Assembly (NCBI RefSeq): GCF_900167255.1 | Contig: NZ_FUYB01000019.1 | Span: 1 to 64,000 of the forward strand | DNA from: Thiothrix eikelboomii | GTDB taxonomy: Bacteria > Pseudomonadota > Gammaproteobacteria > Thiotrichales > Thiotrichaceae | Reading direction: 5' to 3' | DNA length: 64,000 nt | Shown here: in pieces, positions 29,301 to 40,006 of the stretch | Layout: the number at the start of each line of letters is the position of its first letter | How positions within the stretch are numbered: position 1 is the first letter of the stretch | Notes under the pieces: generated by a model | Database searches by the model: none | The model's input: the letters and a program-made list of their open reading frames with translations, nothing else | What the model was told of the DNA's origin: nothing | Translations under genes and position numbers: made by a program

Positions 29301-30677
29301 CTAACTAAAAATTTTGCCCGGATTCATCAGATTAAGTGGGTCAAGTGCCTGCTTAATCCTACGCATCAGATCAACCGTAGCCCCTAGCTCTTCCTGCAAA
29401 TAGCTTTGCTTGCCCTGCCCAATCCCATGCTCACCAGTACAAGTCCCCTCCATTGCAATCGCCCGTTGACTAATTCGCGCCACGACAGCTTCAGCTTGCT
29501 CTACTTCGGCAGGATTATTCAAATCCACCAGCAAAATAATATGGAAATTACCATCACCCACATGCCCCAAAATCGTCGCGACCATGCCGGATGCCGCTAA
29601 ATCTTGGCGAGTAGCCTCAACACATTCTGCTAGACGTGAAATTGGCACACAAGCATCACTGGAATAAGCTCGCGTCCCCGGGCGCAAGGCTTGGGCGGCA
29701 AAGAAAGCGTTATGCCTTGCCTTCCATAATTGGGCTAACTCTTGCTGATCACTACTCCAATTAAATTCAGCCGCACCCAACTCAGCAGCAATATCTGCAA
29801 ACACCTCCGCTTGCTCGGTCACACTGGCTTCACTGCCATGAAATTCGACAAACAAGGTGGGTTGTTCGACCATTGTCAGCTTGGAATAGCGGTTACAGGC
29901 TTGAATTTGTAGGGCATCTAATAGCTCAATCCGTGAAACAGGAATCCCGGCTTGAATCGTCATAATCACCGCATTACAAGCCGCCAACACGCTAGGGAAG
30001 GCGCAAACCCCACCAGCAATCACCTCAGGACGGCCAAAAATTTTTAAACTCAGCTCCGTGATAATGCCTAAAGTCCCTTCAGAACCTACGAATAAGCGGG
30101 TTAAATCATAGCCTGCTGCTGTTTTCTTAGCTCGACTAGCGGTACGAATCAATTCACCCTGCGCTGTCACAACCTCTAAGCTCAGTACGACATCTTTCAT
30201 CGTGCCATAGCGTACCGCATTCGTGCCGGAAGCACGGGTTGAAGCCATACCACCTAAGCTCGCATTCGCCCCCGGATCAATCGGAAAGAATAACCCCGTA
30301 TGGCGTAAAGCTTGATTTAAAGCCTCCCGAGTGACACCGGGTTGGACGACAGCAGTCAGATCTTCGGCATGGATATGCAAAATCTGATCCATCCGTGATA
30401 GATCAATACAGATCCCGCCCTGTGGCGCATTAATATGCCCTTCGAGCGAAGTACCTGTCCCAAAAGGAATGATGGGGCAATGGTATTGCGCACATAATTT
30501 GACCGCATCCACCACCATTTGCTTATCAGTGACAAATAAAACCCCTTCAGCCGGTTGATTAGGTAACCAAGTCTGAGTATGAGCATGCTGCTCACGTAAG
30601 GTTAGATTGGTGGTAAATAACTCACCAAAACGCTCGCTAAAAGCTGCAACAGCAGCTGAATGCTCAGTATTTGCCAT
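29301..30677 (-). CDS. FAD-linked oxidase (GlcD/D-lactate dehydrogenase type)
   Basis: A flavoprotein of 458 residues from the 2-hydroxyacid oxidase group. An N-terminal PCMH FAD domain shows CPIIPFGTGTSLEGHI, FPIDPGANASLGGMASTRAS and GSEGTLGIITE. The C-terminal FAD-oxidase domain has GHVGDGNFHIILLVD and GEHGIGQGK, which includes conserved His residues. It should oxidise glycolate, D-lactate or a related acid and pass electrons to the quinone pool or cytochrome. Ribosome site GGAG precedes ATG at 30677. Without glcE/glcF nearby, a D-lactate dehydrogenase (cytochrome)-like role is the better guess. Confidence 0.85.
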   Translation of the reverse strand: MANTEHSAAVAAFSERFGELFTTNLTLREQHAHTQTWLPNQPAEGVLFVTDKQMVVDAVKLCAQYHCPIIPFGTGTSLEGHINAPQGGICIDLSRMDQILHIHAEDLTAVVQPGVTREALNQALRHTGLFFPIDPGANASLGGMASTRASGTNAVRYGTMKDVVLSLEVVTAQGELIRTASRAKKTAAGYDLTRLFVGSEGTLGIITELSLKIFGRPEVIAGGVCAFPSVLAACNAVIMTIQAGIPVSRIELLDALQIQACNRYSKLTMVEQPTLFVEFHGSEASVTEQAEVFADIAAELGAAEFNWSSDQQELAQLWKARHNAFFAAQALRPGTRAYSSDACVPISRLAECVEATRQDLAASGMVATILGHVGDGNFHIILLVDLNNPAEVEQAEAVVARISQRAIAMEGTCTGEHGIGQGKQSYLQEELGATVDLMRRIKQALDPLNLMNPGKIFS

Positions 30678-30737
30678 GACTAGACTCCTGCTCCTCGATT
30701 GCAACTAGTGTAGGTTTTGTGCCTTGATTAATAAAGC

Positions 30738-31769
30738 TTACAAGGGTGTTTTTGCCCCCTCACCTGCAACCTCTCGAACTAATTGCGGAACCATATACCC
30801 CGGTACAGTTAACCTTAATTCAGCAACCAAAGCTTTTGCTTCATCTTCAGGGACTTCAAAATGCGCAGCACCCTGCACCCGATCCAAAATATGTAGGTAA
30901 TAAGGTAGGACATGCGCTGCCACCAAAGCCTCACTTAAAGCGGCTAAAGCAGGCACACTATCATTCACCCCCCGCAGCAAGACGCTCTGATTCAGTAACA
31001 GCACGCCGACTTCACGCAAAGCCTTCAAACCCGCTTGTACTTCTGCATCTTGAAACTCCTGAGCATGATTAGCATGTATCACCATAATGATTTGCTTATT
31101 AAACTTACCTAGCCAAGTTAATAAACGCTCATCAATCCGCTCAGGCAAAACAAGGGGCAAACGAGTATGTAAACGAATCCGCTGTACATGTTCAATCGCA
31201 GCAATACGTTCGCATAACAGACTCAAACGCTCATCCGATAAAGTTAAGGGATCTCCCCCACTTAATAAAACCTCAGTAATCTCCGGATGGCTTGCAATAT
31301 AATCGAGCGCGTCTTGCCAGTGATCCCGCGCTGGATTGGCTGCGCTATAAGGAAAATGGCGACGAAAACAATAACGACAGTGAATCGCACAAGCGCCGGT
31401 GGTCACTAATAGCACTCGGCCTTGGTATTTATGCAGCACTCCCTCTGAAACCATTGCCTCAGCATCCCCCACAGGATCCATGAGAAAATCCATTGCAGGT
31501 TGCATTTCAGCTGCCAAGGGTAAAACTTGGCGTAAGAGCGGATCATGCCAATCACCTCTTTTCATGCGTCGCAGATAACTATGTGGCACTAATAAGCGAA
31601 ACTGACGCGCCGCTGCTAAACTAATGTCTACACCCTGCCCCTCTAATTCTAAAAGGCGAATCAGTTCAAAAGGATCGCGTACTGCGGCTGCTAAAGCAGC
31701 TTGCCAAGAGGAACTTGTTAATGAACTTGTATTTTTAGTCTGATTTTTTACAACGATTCCGGGTATCAT
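30738..31769 (-). CDS. epmB: EF-P (R)-beta-lysyl precursor enzyme, lysine 2,3-aminomutase-like
   Basis: A radical SAM enzyme (343 residues) converting L-lysine to (R)-beta-lysine, the donor used by EpmA to modify EF-P. The [4Fe-4S] motif CAIHCRYCFRRHFPY (CxxxCxxC) is followed by the LSGGDPLTLSD stretch and MVIHANHAQE. It is shorter than catabolic lysine aminomutases (no C-terminal oligomerisation extension), as usual for EpmB. It is divergent from efp, with epmA two genes away. Confidence 0.92.
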   Translation of the reverse strand: MIPGIVVKNQTKNTSSLTSSSWQAALAAAVRDPFELIRLLELEGQGVDISLAAARQFRLLVPHSYLRRMKRGDWHDPLLRQVLPLAAEMQPAMDFLMDPVGDAEAMVSEGVLHKYQGRVLLVTTGACAIHCRYCFRRHFPYSAANPARDHWQDALDYIASHPEITEVLLSGGDPLTLSDERLSLLCERIAAIEHVQRIRLHTRLPLVLPERIDERLLTWLGKFNKQIIMVIHANHAQEFQDAEVQAGLKALREVGVLLLNQSVLLRGVNDSVPALAALSEALVAAHVLPYYLHILDRVQGAAHFEVPEDEAKALVAELRLTVPGYMVPQLVREVAGEGAKTPL

Positions 31770-31814
31770 ACGCACCTTGTATAAATTGAGTGATTTTTGG
31801 AGAGCAACAAGGCT

Positions 31815-32384
31815 ATGCCAAGCTACAGCACCAACGAGTTCCGTTCTGGACTCAAACTAATGATTGATGGCGACCCTTATACCATCGTTGAGAACGAATT
31901 TGTAAAGCCGGGTAAAGGACAAGCATTTAACCGGGTTCGTGTAAAAAATTTAAAAACGGGTCGTACCGTCGAAAAAACCTGGAAATCCGGTGATTCGGTT
32001 GAGGCTGCGGATGTGGTCGACCGTGAAATGGAATACCTCTATAAAGAAGGGGATGACTATTATTTCATGGCCACCGATGGTTCTTTTGAGCAAGTTGCAG
32101 CCCCCGCTACGTCGATGGAAGATGCAGTGAAATGGTTACGTGGCAATGAAGTTTGCGTTGTCACTTTATGGAACGAAGTCCCGTTAACGGTCACTCCCCC
32201 CAATTTCGTCGAACTCAAAATCGTTGAAACCGACCCCGGTCTAAAAGGGGATACCGCTAGTGGTGGTACTAAGCCTGCGATTCTAGAAACTGGTGCCGTG
32301 GTAAAAGTACCTTTATATATGAATCAGGATGAAGTCCTCCGCATTGATACCCGTACCGGTGAATATATTTCCCGCGTAAAATAA
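31815..32384 (+). CDS. efp: Elongation factor P
   Basis: A 189-residue translation factor relieving ribosome stalling at polyproline. KOW-like domain I holds the modification loop KPGKGQAFN, and Lys34 is the beta-lysylation site. Domains II and III follow with [12 protein letters not shown] and the C-terminal signature [12 protein letters not shown]. Full length. The enzymes for its modification, epmB and epmA, flank it. Confidence 0.97.
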   Translation: MPSYSTNEFRSGLKLMIDGDPYTIVENEFVKPGKGQAFNRVRVKNLKTGRTVEKTWKSGDSVEAADVVDREMEYLYKEGDDYYFMATDGSFEQVAAPATSMEDAVKWLRGNEVCVVTLWNEVPLTVTPPNFVELKIVETDPGLKGDTASGGTKPAILETGAVVKVPLYMNQDEVLRIDTRTGEYISRVK

Positions 32385-32404
32385 GTGCTGAAAGGATAAA
32401 TGGG

Positions 32405-33343
32405 GTGAACTGGCAACCAACAGCCTCGATTCAAGCTCTCAAAGCGCGTGCCTGCCTTTATCAGCAGTTACGCGCTTTTTTCCATGCGCGTGGAGTCTTG
32501 GAAGTTGAAACGCCTGCGCTATCACAAGCGGGCAATACCGACCCCCAGATTAGTAGTTTTAGTGTTAATACTCCGCAAGGCTTGCGCTATTTACATACCT
32601 CCCCTGAATATCCCATGAAACGCTTATTAGCAGCGGGTAGCGGTGATATTTATCAGCTCTGTAAAGTCTGGCGGCAAGACGAAGCGGGGCGCAAACATAA
32701 TCCAGAATTTACCATGCTGGAATATTATCGGGTTGGTTTTACTTATCAGCAACTGATGCAGGAAGTCACTGAGCTTTTGCATTTAGTGCTGCCACAGTTA
32801 ACCACTGAACCGCGTATTCTCAGTTATCGCCAAGCCTTTCTTGAAATCTTAGGACTTGATCCCCATCAAGCCTCTATTGAGCAATTAAAAGCTTGCGCTC
32901 AACAACAGCAACTTGATGTTCAAGGTGAGCTAAGTCAGCAAGCTTGGTTGGATTTACTGTTTACTCATTGTATTGAGGCCAGCTTTCCAAACGACCGTTT
33001 GACCTTTATTTGTCATTATCCTGCTAAGCAAGCGGCTTTAGCACGGGTGCGCTTAGAAGAGGGTCAATGGGTCGCTGAGCGCTTTGAGGTGTATTTAGGG
33101 CCTTTAGAGCTGGGCAATGGCTATCAAGAGCAGACAGATGCAGCGCAATTAGAGCGTGTTTTAGTCGCAGATGCCAAGCAGCAAACCCAAGCGCTGCCGC
33201 TGGATCTGCGCTTTATTGCTGCCGTACAAGCAGGTCTGCCTTTTTCTGCAGGCATTGCTTTAGGGGTAGATCGAATTTTATTGTGCCGCCTGCAAGCCAA
33301 GCAATTGCCAAGCCTGCTTAGTTTTGCGTGGGAACTAGCGTAA
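32405..33343 (+). CDS. epmA: EF-P--lysine ligase (LysRS paralogue)
   Basis: A 312-residue class II synthetase-like enzyme without tRNA anticodon-binding domain, attaching beta-lysine to EF-P Lys34. It shows VLEVETPALSQAGNTDP, motif 2 in YLHTSPEYPMKRLLAAGSGD, KVWRQDEAGRKHNPEFTMLE, and motif 3 in PFSAGIALGVDRILL. It starts with GTG at 32405, 20 bp after efp. Confidence 0.93.
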   Translation: MNWQPTASIQALKARACLYQQLRAFFHARGVLEVETPALSQAGNTDPQISSFSVNTPQGLRYLHTSPEYPMKRLLAAGSGDIYQLCKVWRQDEAGRKHNPEFTMLEYYRVGFTYQQLMQEVTELLHLVLPQLTTEPRILSYRQAFLEILGLDPHQASIEQLKACAQQQQLDVQGELSQQAWLDLLFTHCIEASFPNDRLTFICHYPAKQAALARVRLEEGQWVAERFEVYLGPLELGNGYQEQTDAAQLERVLVADAKQQTQALPLDLRFIAAVQAGLPFSAGIALGVDRILLCRLQAKQLPSLLSFAWELA

Positions 33344-33398
33344 GTGCCTATAGAACTGCACAATGCGCGCTTCTATTTTGAGTTTTAAGGAGATAGTT

Positions 33399-33734
33399 AT
33401 GAGTTTTTTTATTTCTGATGCAATGGCTCAAGCAGCACCAGCCGGTCCTGCAGGAGGTGGTTTAATTGAAATGGTCTTGATGATGGGCGTGTTTTTCGCC
33501 ATCATGTATTTTATGATCATTCGTCCCCAGCAAAAGCGTGCCAAAGATCATAAAACTATGTTAGAAGCGCTCAGCAAAGGGGATGAAGTCGTCACTGGCG
33601 GCGGGATGTTAGGTAAAGTTGCACACATTGGTGATAATTTTATCCAAGTCGAAATCGCTGACAATGTGCAAATCAAAGTACAAAAGCAAGCTATTGCCTC
33701 TGTACTACCCAAAGGATCTTTGAAAAACGCTTGA
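33399..33734 (+). CDS. yajC: Sec translocon accessory protein YajC
   Basis: A 111-residue single-span membrane protein. A hydrophobic stretch (about residues 20-43, IEMVLMMGVFFAIMYFMIIRPQ) is followed by QKRAKDHKTMLEALSKGDEV and the VVTGGGMLGKVAHIGD core. It works with SecDF in protein translocation. AAGGAG lies just before the ATG. It is operonic with secD and secF. Confidence 0.95.
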   Translation: MSFFISDAMAQAAPAGPAGGGLIEMVLMMGVFFAIMYFMIIRPQQKRAKDHKTMLEALSKGDEVVTGGGMLGKVAHIGDNFIQVEIADNVQIKVQKQAIASVLPKGSLKNA

Positions 33735-33812
33735 TTTTTCTCCTTTTAGACCCGCTCGCCTAGGCTGTGCTGTTGAGCTTCTCAGCCTAGGGGCTTGTTT
33801 TGGAATATAACA

Positions 33813-35678
33813 ATGAACCGCTATCCAGTCTGGAAGTATGTGATGATTGCGATCATTCTTTTGATCGGCATTATCTACTCCATCCCTAACTTTTTCCCTT
33901 CTGAACCCGCTGTTCAAATCAGCGCTAAAACTGAACAGCCCATTGATCCAGCTGAGATGCAGCGCTTTGAACAAGTTTTAAAAGATCAAGGTTTAAGCTT
34001 CCGCGCCAGTGAAAATAATGGCTCACAGGCCTTATTCCGCTTCGCAGATACTGATGTGCAATTGCAAGCCTCAGAAGCTTTAAAGACAGCGGTAGGTGAT
34101 AAATATATCGTTGCCCTTAATCTGGCTCAATCGACTCCGCAGTTTCTACGCGCTCTGCATGCTAATCCGATGTATTTAGGCTTAGACCTGCGTGGTGGGG
34201 TGCACTTCTTAATGGAAGTGGATATGAATGCAGCCAAGGACAAAGCCTATGAGCGCTATGAAGATGAATTTCGTGATAGCTTACGTGAAGCCAAATTAAC
34301 CTATTTAGGCATCGCACGTGAAGGGGATCAACTAGTTACTAAATTCAAAACTGAGCAAGAGCGGGATGCAGCAGCCCCCGTATTAAGTAAGCCCTATATC
34401 AATAATGAGCTGATCTGGGACAGGAAAGAAGCGGATGGTGTCTTTATCCTCACCGCCACCATGTCCCCCCAGAATCTATTAAATATTGAACGCTTTGCGA
34501 TTCAACAAAACATCACCACCTTACGTAAGCGCGTCAATGAATTAGGGGTCGCTGAACCGGTTATTCAACAACAAGGCAAAGGCCGGATTGTGGTGCAATT
34601 GCCCGGGGTGCAAGATACTGTACGTGCTAAGGAAATTTTAGGGGCAACCGCCACTTTAGAGTTTCGCTTAGTCGATGATGCTGGCAATGATCCTCAACAA
34701 GCCCAAAGCTCTGGACGTGCGCCGATTGGTTTACAGCTCTATAAAGAGCGTGACGGCACACCGATTCTCTTAAAGCGCAAAGTCATGCTCACGGGTGAAT
34801 ACATTACTGATGCTAGCTCTGGCTTTGATCAAAATAACCAACCTTCAGTGAATATTACTTTAGATGGCAATGGTGCTAGCCGTTTCAGTAAAGCGACCGG
34901 TGAGAATGTCCAAAAACTCATGGCCGTGGTTTATATTGAAACTAAATTCCAAGAAGTCGAAGTAGATGGACAGAAAGTCCGTAAGCCTGTCAAAACGGAA
35001 GAAGTCATCAATGTAGCACGTATTCAAGAGCAGTTAAGTAAGCGCTTCCAAATTACTGGGCTGGATTCAACCAAAGAAGCCCGTGATTTAGCTTTACTAC
35101 TGCGGGCAGGTGCCTTAGCTGCACCGCTTTATATTATTGAAGAACGTACCGTTGGCCCAAGCATGGGCAAAGAGAATATCGAAAAAGGTTTTAAATCTAA
35201 TATTTGGGGCTTTGTAGCGGTCGTTATTTTCATGGTGATTTATTACCGTGTATTTGGGGTTATTTCGAGTATTTCTTTAGCAGTGAATGGCTTTTTATTA
35301 TTCGCACTGCTCTCGATGATTCAAGCGACTTTAACGCTACCGGGTATGGCAGCGATTGCCCTAACCCTAGGGATGGCGATTGATGCCAACGTCTTGATTA
35401 ATGAACGGATTCGTGAAGAACTACGGGGTGGTGCATCCCCACAAGTGGCCATTAATGCGGGTTATGAACGCGCTTGGGGCACGATTTTAGACTCGAATCT
35501 AACTAATTTAATTGCAGGGATTGCCCTCTTTATGTTGGGTTCTGGTCCAGTCCGTGGTTTTGCGGTGGTACTCTGCTTAGGTATTTTGACCTCCATGTTT
35601 AGTGCGGTGACTGTTTCGCGTGCCTTAACCAATTTAGTGTATGGCTATCGCAAACGTTTAACTGATATTTCAATATAA
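33813..35678 (+). CDS. secD: Protein translocase subunit SecD
   Basis: A 621-residue RND-type inner membrane protein that uses the proton gradient to help preprotein exit. One TM near the N-terminus (YVMIAIILLIGIIYSIPNFF), the large periplasmic P1 domain with YLGLDLRGGVHFLMEVD, and a C-terminal bundle of five TMs containing ALTLGMAIDANVLINERIRE. Start ATG 33813, 79 bp after yajC. Confidence 0.95.
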   Translation: MNRYPVWKYVMIAIILLIGIIYSIPNFFPSEPAVQISAKTEQPIDPAEMQRFEQVLKDQGLSFRASENNGSQALFRFADTDVQLQASEALKTAVGDKYIVALNLAQSTPQFLRALHANPMYLGLDLRGGVHFLMEVDMNAAKDKAYERYEDEFRDSLREAKLTYLGIAREGDQLVTKFKTEQERDAAAPVLSKPYINNELIWDRKEADGVFILTATMSPQNLLNIERFAIQQNITTLRKRVNELGVAEPVIQQQGKGRIVVQLPGVQDTVRAKEILGATATLEFRLVDDAGNDPQQAQSSGRAPIGLQLYKERDGTPILLKRKVMLTGEYITDASSGFDQNNQPSVNITLDGNGASRFSKATGENVQKLMAVVYIETKFQEVEVDGQKVRKPVKTEEVINVARIQEQLSKRFQITGLDSTKEARDLALLLRAGALAAPLYIIEERTVGPSMGKENIEKGFKSNIWGFVAVVIFMVIYYRVFGVISSISLAVNGFLLFALLSMIQATLTLPGMAAIALTLGMAIDANVLINERIREELRGGASPQVAINAGYERAWGTILDSNLTNLIAGIALFMLGSGPVRGFAVVLCLGILTSMFSAVTVSRALTNLVYGYRKRLTDISI

Positions 35679-35688
35679 GGGATTGATC

Positions 35689-36636
35689 ATGCTTGAATTT
35701 TTCCATTTCAAAAAAGACATTCCCTTTATGAAATATGGGAAGGTAACGACCCTAATTTCTTTAGGTACTTTTATCTTTGCGGTGTTTTTCTTGCTATATC
35801 GTGGCCTCAACTTAGGGGTCGACTTTACTGGTGGCACCGTGGTCGAGGTTCGTTATGCACAGGCTGCACCGATTGAGCACATTCGAGAAACCCTGAAAAA
35901 TCAAGGCTTCTCAGAGGTCTTTGTCCAAAACTTCGGCTCCACTCAAGATGTCTTGATTCGCCTACCCGTTGAAGAAGGCAAATCTGGTGCTCAAGTCAGT
36001 GATCAGGTGATGAAAACCCTCAAGGCCGATGCACCGGATGTTCAACTCAGCCGCGTCGAATTCGTTGGCCCCCAAGTCGGTCAAGAGTTGTATGAGAATG
36101 GTGGCTTAGCCCTACTGCTCGTTGCGGCGGGCATTATTATTTATCTCTCCTTCCGCTTTGAATGGCGGTTTGCAGTGGCTGCCACCATTGCGAATATGCA
36201 TGACGTAGTGATCATTCTTGGTGTATTTGCCTTCTTCCAATGGCAGTTTGATTTAACCGTCTTAGCGGGTGTCTTGGCGATTTTGGGTTATTCCGTGAAC
36301 GAATCGGTAGTCGTCTTTGATCGGGTGCGGGAAAATATTCGCAAAATGCGCGATACCAGCATTCTCGATATTATTGATAATGCGATCACTGCCACCATGT
36401 CCCGAACGATTATTACGCATACCTCGACCCAAATTATGGTCTTAGCGATGTTTTTCTTTGGTGGTGAAGCTCTGCATAATTTCTCACTTGCACTGACGAT
36501 TGGGATTATGTTCGGTATTTACTCTTCGGTGTTAGTCGCTTCACCTTTAGTCATGTTATTTGGCCTAAAACGTGAGCATTTGATTCCAAAAGAGAATGTG
36601 ATTGAAGGGGCTAATCCTGATGGTTCTGTAGTTTAA
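35689..36636 (+). CDS. secF: Protein translocase subunit SecF
   Basis: A 315-residue partner of SecD. The N-terminal TM is followed by the GLNLGVDFTGGTVVEV motif, and the TM bundle includes GYSVNESVVVFDRVRENIRK and TSTQIMVLAMFFFGGEALHNF. Follows secD by 10 bp; an AAGGG ribosome site fits ATG at 35689. An intrinsic terminator comes next. Confidence 0.95.
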   Translation: MLEFFHFKKDIPFMKYGKVTTLISLGTFIFAVFFLLYRGLNLGVDFTGGTVVEVRYAQAAPIEHIRETLKNQGFSEVFVQNFGSTQDVLIRLPVEEGKSGAQVSDQVMKTLKADAPDVQLSRVEFVGPQVGQELYENGGLALLLVAAGIIIYLSFRFEWRFAVAATIANMHDVVIILGVFAFFQWQFDLTVLAGVLAILGYSVNESVVVFDRVRENIRKMRDTSILDIIDNAITATMSRTIITHTSTQIMVLAMFFFGGEALHNFSLALTIGIMFGIYSSVLVASPLVMLFGLKREHLIPKENVIEGANPDGSVV

Positions 36637-36654
36637 CTCAGCTCGCTCCAGTAT

Positions 36655-36684
36655 AAAAAAGCCTAGCTTCCGGTAGGCTTTTTA
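36655..36684 (+). terminator. Intrinsic terminator after secF
   Basis: Stem AAAGCCTA / TAGGCTTT with an 8-nt loop, flanked by an A-run and a T-run, immediately downstream of secF. Confidence 0.85.
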
Positions 36685-36803
36685 TTGAGCAATTTACTTT
36701 AGAATTTAAAATATTTAACAAATTTTTTTTGTTACGAACTTTTTTTGCTTAGATAATAGTGATATTGTTTTCAATATAAATTTCTCATGCAAAATAAATA
36801 ACA

Positions 36804-37670
36804 ATGATGATGGAATCTAAAGTGGCAGATGCCAGTCTGCAACATCTGTTATACATGGCTCAAATCGTTGAGGCACGTGATCCTTATACTGCTGGTCATC
36901 TCTGGCGTGTTGCTCAGTTTTCTAAACGATTAGGGCAAAGTTTAGGCATGAACAGTACCGACTTATTCCAACTGACACTCGGTGCTTATTTACATGATCT
37001 AGGCAAAATAACTGTTCCAGATCAGGTATTGAACAAGAAAGGACGCTTGGAATCTAGCGAGATCCTACAAATGCAAGCACATAGTTTAGCTGGCTATCGA
37101 ATGCTAGCTCGATATGAGCTTTCACAGCCTATTGCTATTCTGGCGCGTGATCACCATGAACACTGGGATGGCTGTGGTTATCCGCAGCAGTTAGACAGCA
37201 CTCGTATTATCCTAGGTGCTCGGATCATCGGGCTGTGCGATACCTTAGATGCGATGACCTCCAACCGTCCTTATCGTGACGGTATGCCGCTGAAAGAGGC
37301 TCTAGAACTCATCTGGAGTGCGCGAAACATCCAGTTTGACCCCACTATAGTGGATGAATTCTTGAGGATTGATCAAGAGCAACTGCTGCACATCATTGGG
37401 CACAGTGACCTAAACCGACCTTTGCTGTCCTGCCCCTATTGCGGCCCTGTCGTCGAGATGCCACCGGATGATCAACTCGCGACCTTCTGCCGCGTCTGTA
37501 CAGGTAAATTCCATATTCGGCGCGATAAAATTGGACGAGTTTGGCTAGAGGACTTCGATACCGTTCATGGCGGGCCTGAGAAAATGATTGCTGAACCCGA
37601 TATGACGCATTTATCTACACTATTTGCTCTCGACCCAATCAGTCAGTCTATTAATAGCGGAACAACCTAG
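36804..37670 (+). CDS. HD-GYP domain protein with C-terminal zinc-ribbon-like motif
   Basis: A 288-residue protein. The HD-GYP domain (about residues 10-200) shows GHLWRVAQFSKRLG, AYLHDLGKITVPDQVLNKKG, DHHEHWDGCGYP, and NRPYRDGM. These metal-binding and GYP residues are those of cyclic-di-GMP phosphodiesterases. The C-terminal part has CPYCGP ... CRVCTG, a CxxC-x(24 or so)-CxxC zinc-ribbon-like element not usual in this family. There is no receiver domain and no membrane segment, so activity could be controlled through the extra zinc module. Confidence 0.85.
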   Translation: MMMESKVADASLQHLLYMAQIVEARDPYTAGHLWRVAQFSKRLGQSLGMNSTDLFQLTLGAYLHDLGKITVPDQVLNKKGRLESSEILQMQAHSLAGYRMLARYELSQPIAILARDHHEHWDGCGYPQQLDSTRIILGARIIGLCDTLDAMTSNRPYRDGMPLKEALELIWSARNIQFDPTIVDEFLRIDQEQLLHIIGHSDLNRPLLSCPYCGPVVEMPPDDQLATFCRVCTGKFHIRRDKIGRVWLEDFDTVHGGPEKMIAEPDMTHLSTLFALDPISQSINSGTT

Positions 37671-37676
37671 ATGCAA

Positions 37677-38891
<1,215 letters not shown>

Positions 38892-39024
38892 CTAACTCCT
38901 CCTAAAACATGAGCTTGCATCATCGGGTATAAGTTCTATTCAAAGAATGAACAGGCTTAGCAAACGCTTGTACTTTTGAAGCAATCTTCTAAACTAAGCC
39001 TAGTAAGATGGATGAGAGAGAATT

Positions 39025-39930
39025 ATGCGCCGTGTTCGACAACAGCCGATCCCACAATTTGCCCTCTATGGCGAAAGCAGCCTAAAACAACAGCCCGGCT
39101 TAGTCCATATTGAAGATATTGCTGATCGTAGCCGCGAACATGATTGGTTAATCAAGCCCCATCGACATACACGACTGTTTCAAATTTTGTTATTAATCAA
39201 GGGTAAGTTACAAGTTCAATTAGATGAATCTAGTCAAGAACTCAAGGGTAATTGGGCGGTTAGCATTCCCCCCGGTTGCGTGCATAGCTTTCAATTTCCA
39301 GCCGATACCCAAGGTATCGTCCTGAGTGCAGAAGCCTCTTTATTCAGCTTACAGACCCAACAATTCCAAAGTCTAACCGCCTTATTAACCAACCCACATA
39401 CGGTCAACTTTGAAGAACAAGATGTACTTTTTGCGCAAGTTCAAACGTATTTAGCACTGATTCGCCAAGAACTAAAGCAAGCCTATACCGGTCAAGAAGC
39501 CATGCTGAGTTGGCTGCTGGCGACCCTGCTCATGAGTTTGTGGCGACAATTGCAGTACACCGATACACAAATGCACAGCAATCCGAAAAGTAGTCAAACC
39601 TTTCAACACTTCAGGCAGTTACTAGAGGCTCATTATCGTGAGCAATGGGAGGTACAAACCTATGCGGATGCTTTACATACTTCGGTATCTAGCTTAAATC
39701 GCTTATGCCAAGAAAAAGCGGGGAGTAGCGTTAAAGGTCTGCTGCAAGAACGTTTATTGCTAGAAGCTAAACGACGTTTAATCTATACCCAAGAGTCTTT
39801 AGAGCGAATTGCCGACTCTTTAGGATTTAAAGATCCCGCTTATTTCTCACGCTTTTTTAAAAAATTAGCGGGTCTACCACCGAGTGATTATCGAAAAGCT
39901 AAATACTTAGAGATGGGTACGAGCGAATAA
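39025..39930 (+). CDS. pobR: AraC-family regulator, probable pobR
   Basis: A 301-residue regulator. An N-terminal cupin sensory domain (about residues 20-110) contains HRHTRLFQILLLIKG and the IPPGCVHSFQFP motif. The C-terminal AraC helix-turn-helix pair (about 200-298) shows YADALHTSVSSLNRLCQEKA and IADSLGFKDPAYFSRFFKKL. Divergence from pobA suggests activation of pobA by 4-hydroxybenzoate, as for PobR in other bacteria; the inducer itself is inferred. Confidence 0.85.
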   Translation: MRRVRQQPIPQFALYGESSLKQQPGLVHIEDIADRSREHDWLIKPHRHTRLFQILLLIKGKLQVQLDESSQELKGNWAVSIPPGCVHSFQFPADTQGIVLSAEASLFSLQTQQFQSLTALLTNPHTVNFEEQDVLFAQVQTYLALIRQELKQAYTGQEAMLSWLLATLLMSLWRQLQYTDTQMHSNPKSSQTFQHFRQLLEAHYREQWEVQTYADALHTSVSSLNRLCQEKAGSSVKGLLQERLLLEAKRRLIYTQESLERIADSLGFKDPAYFSRFFKKLAGLPPSDYRKAKYLEMGTSE

Positions 39931-40006
39931 GATGTAACCAACACGAGGCCTGAACTAAGGTAAATGACCGTTGATTTTCACAAGGCTTATTTTTTGAAAA
40001 TGACCA

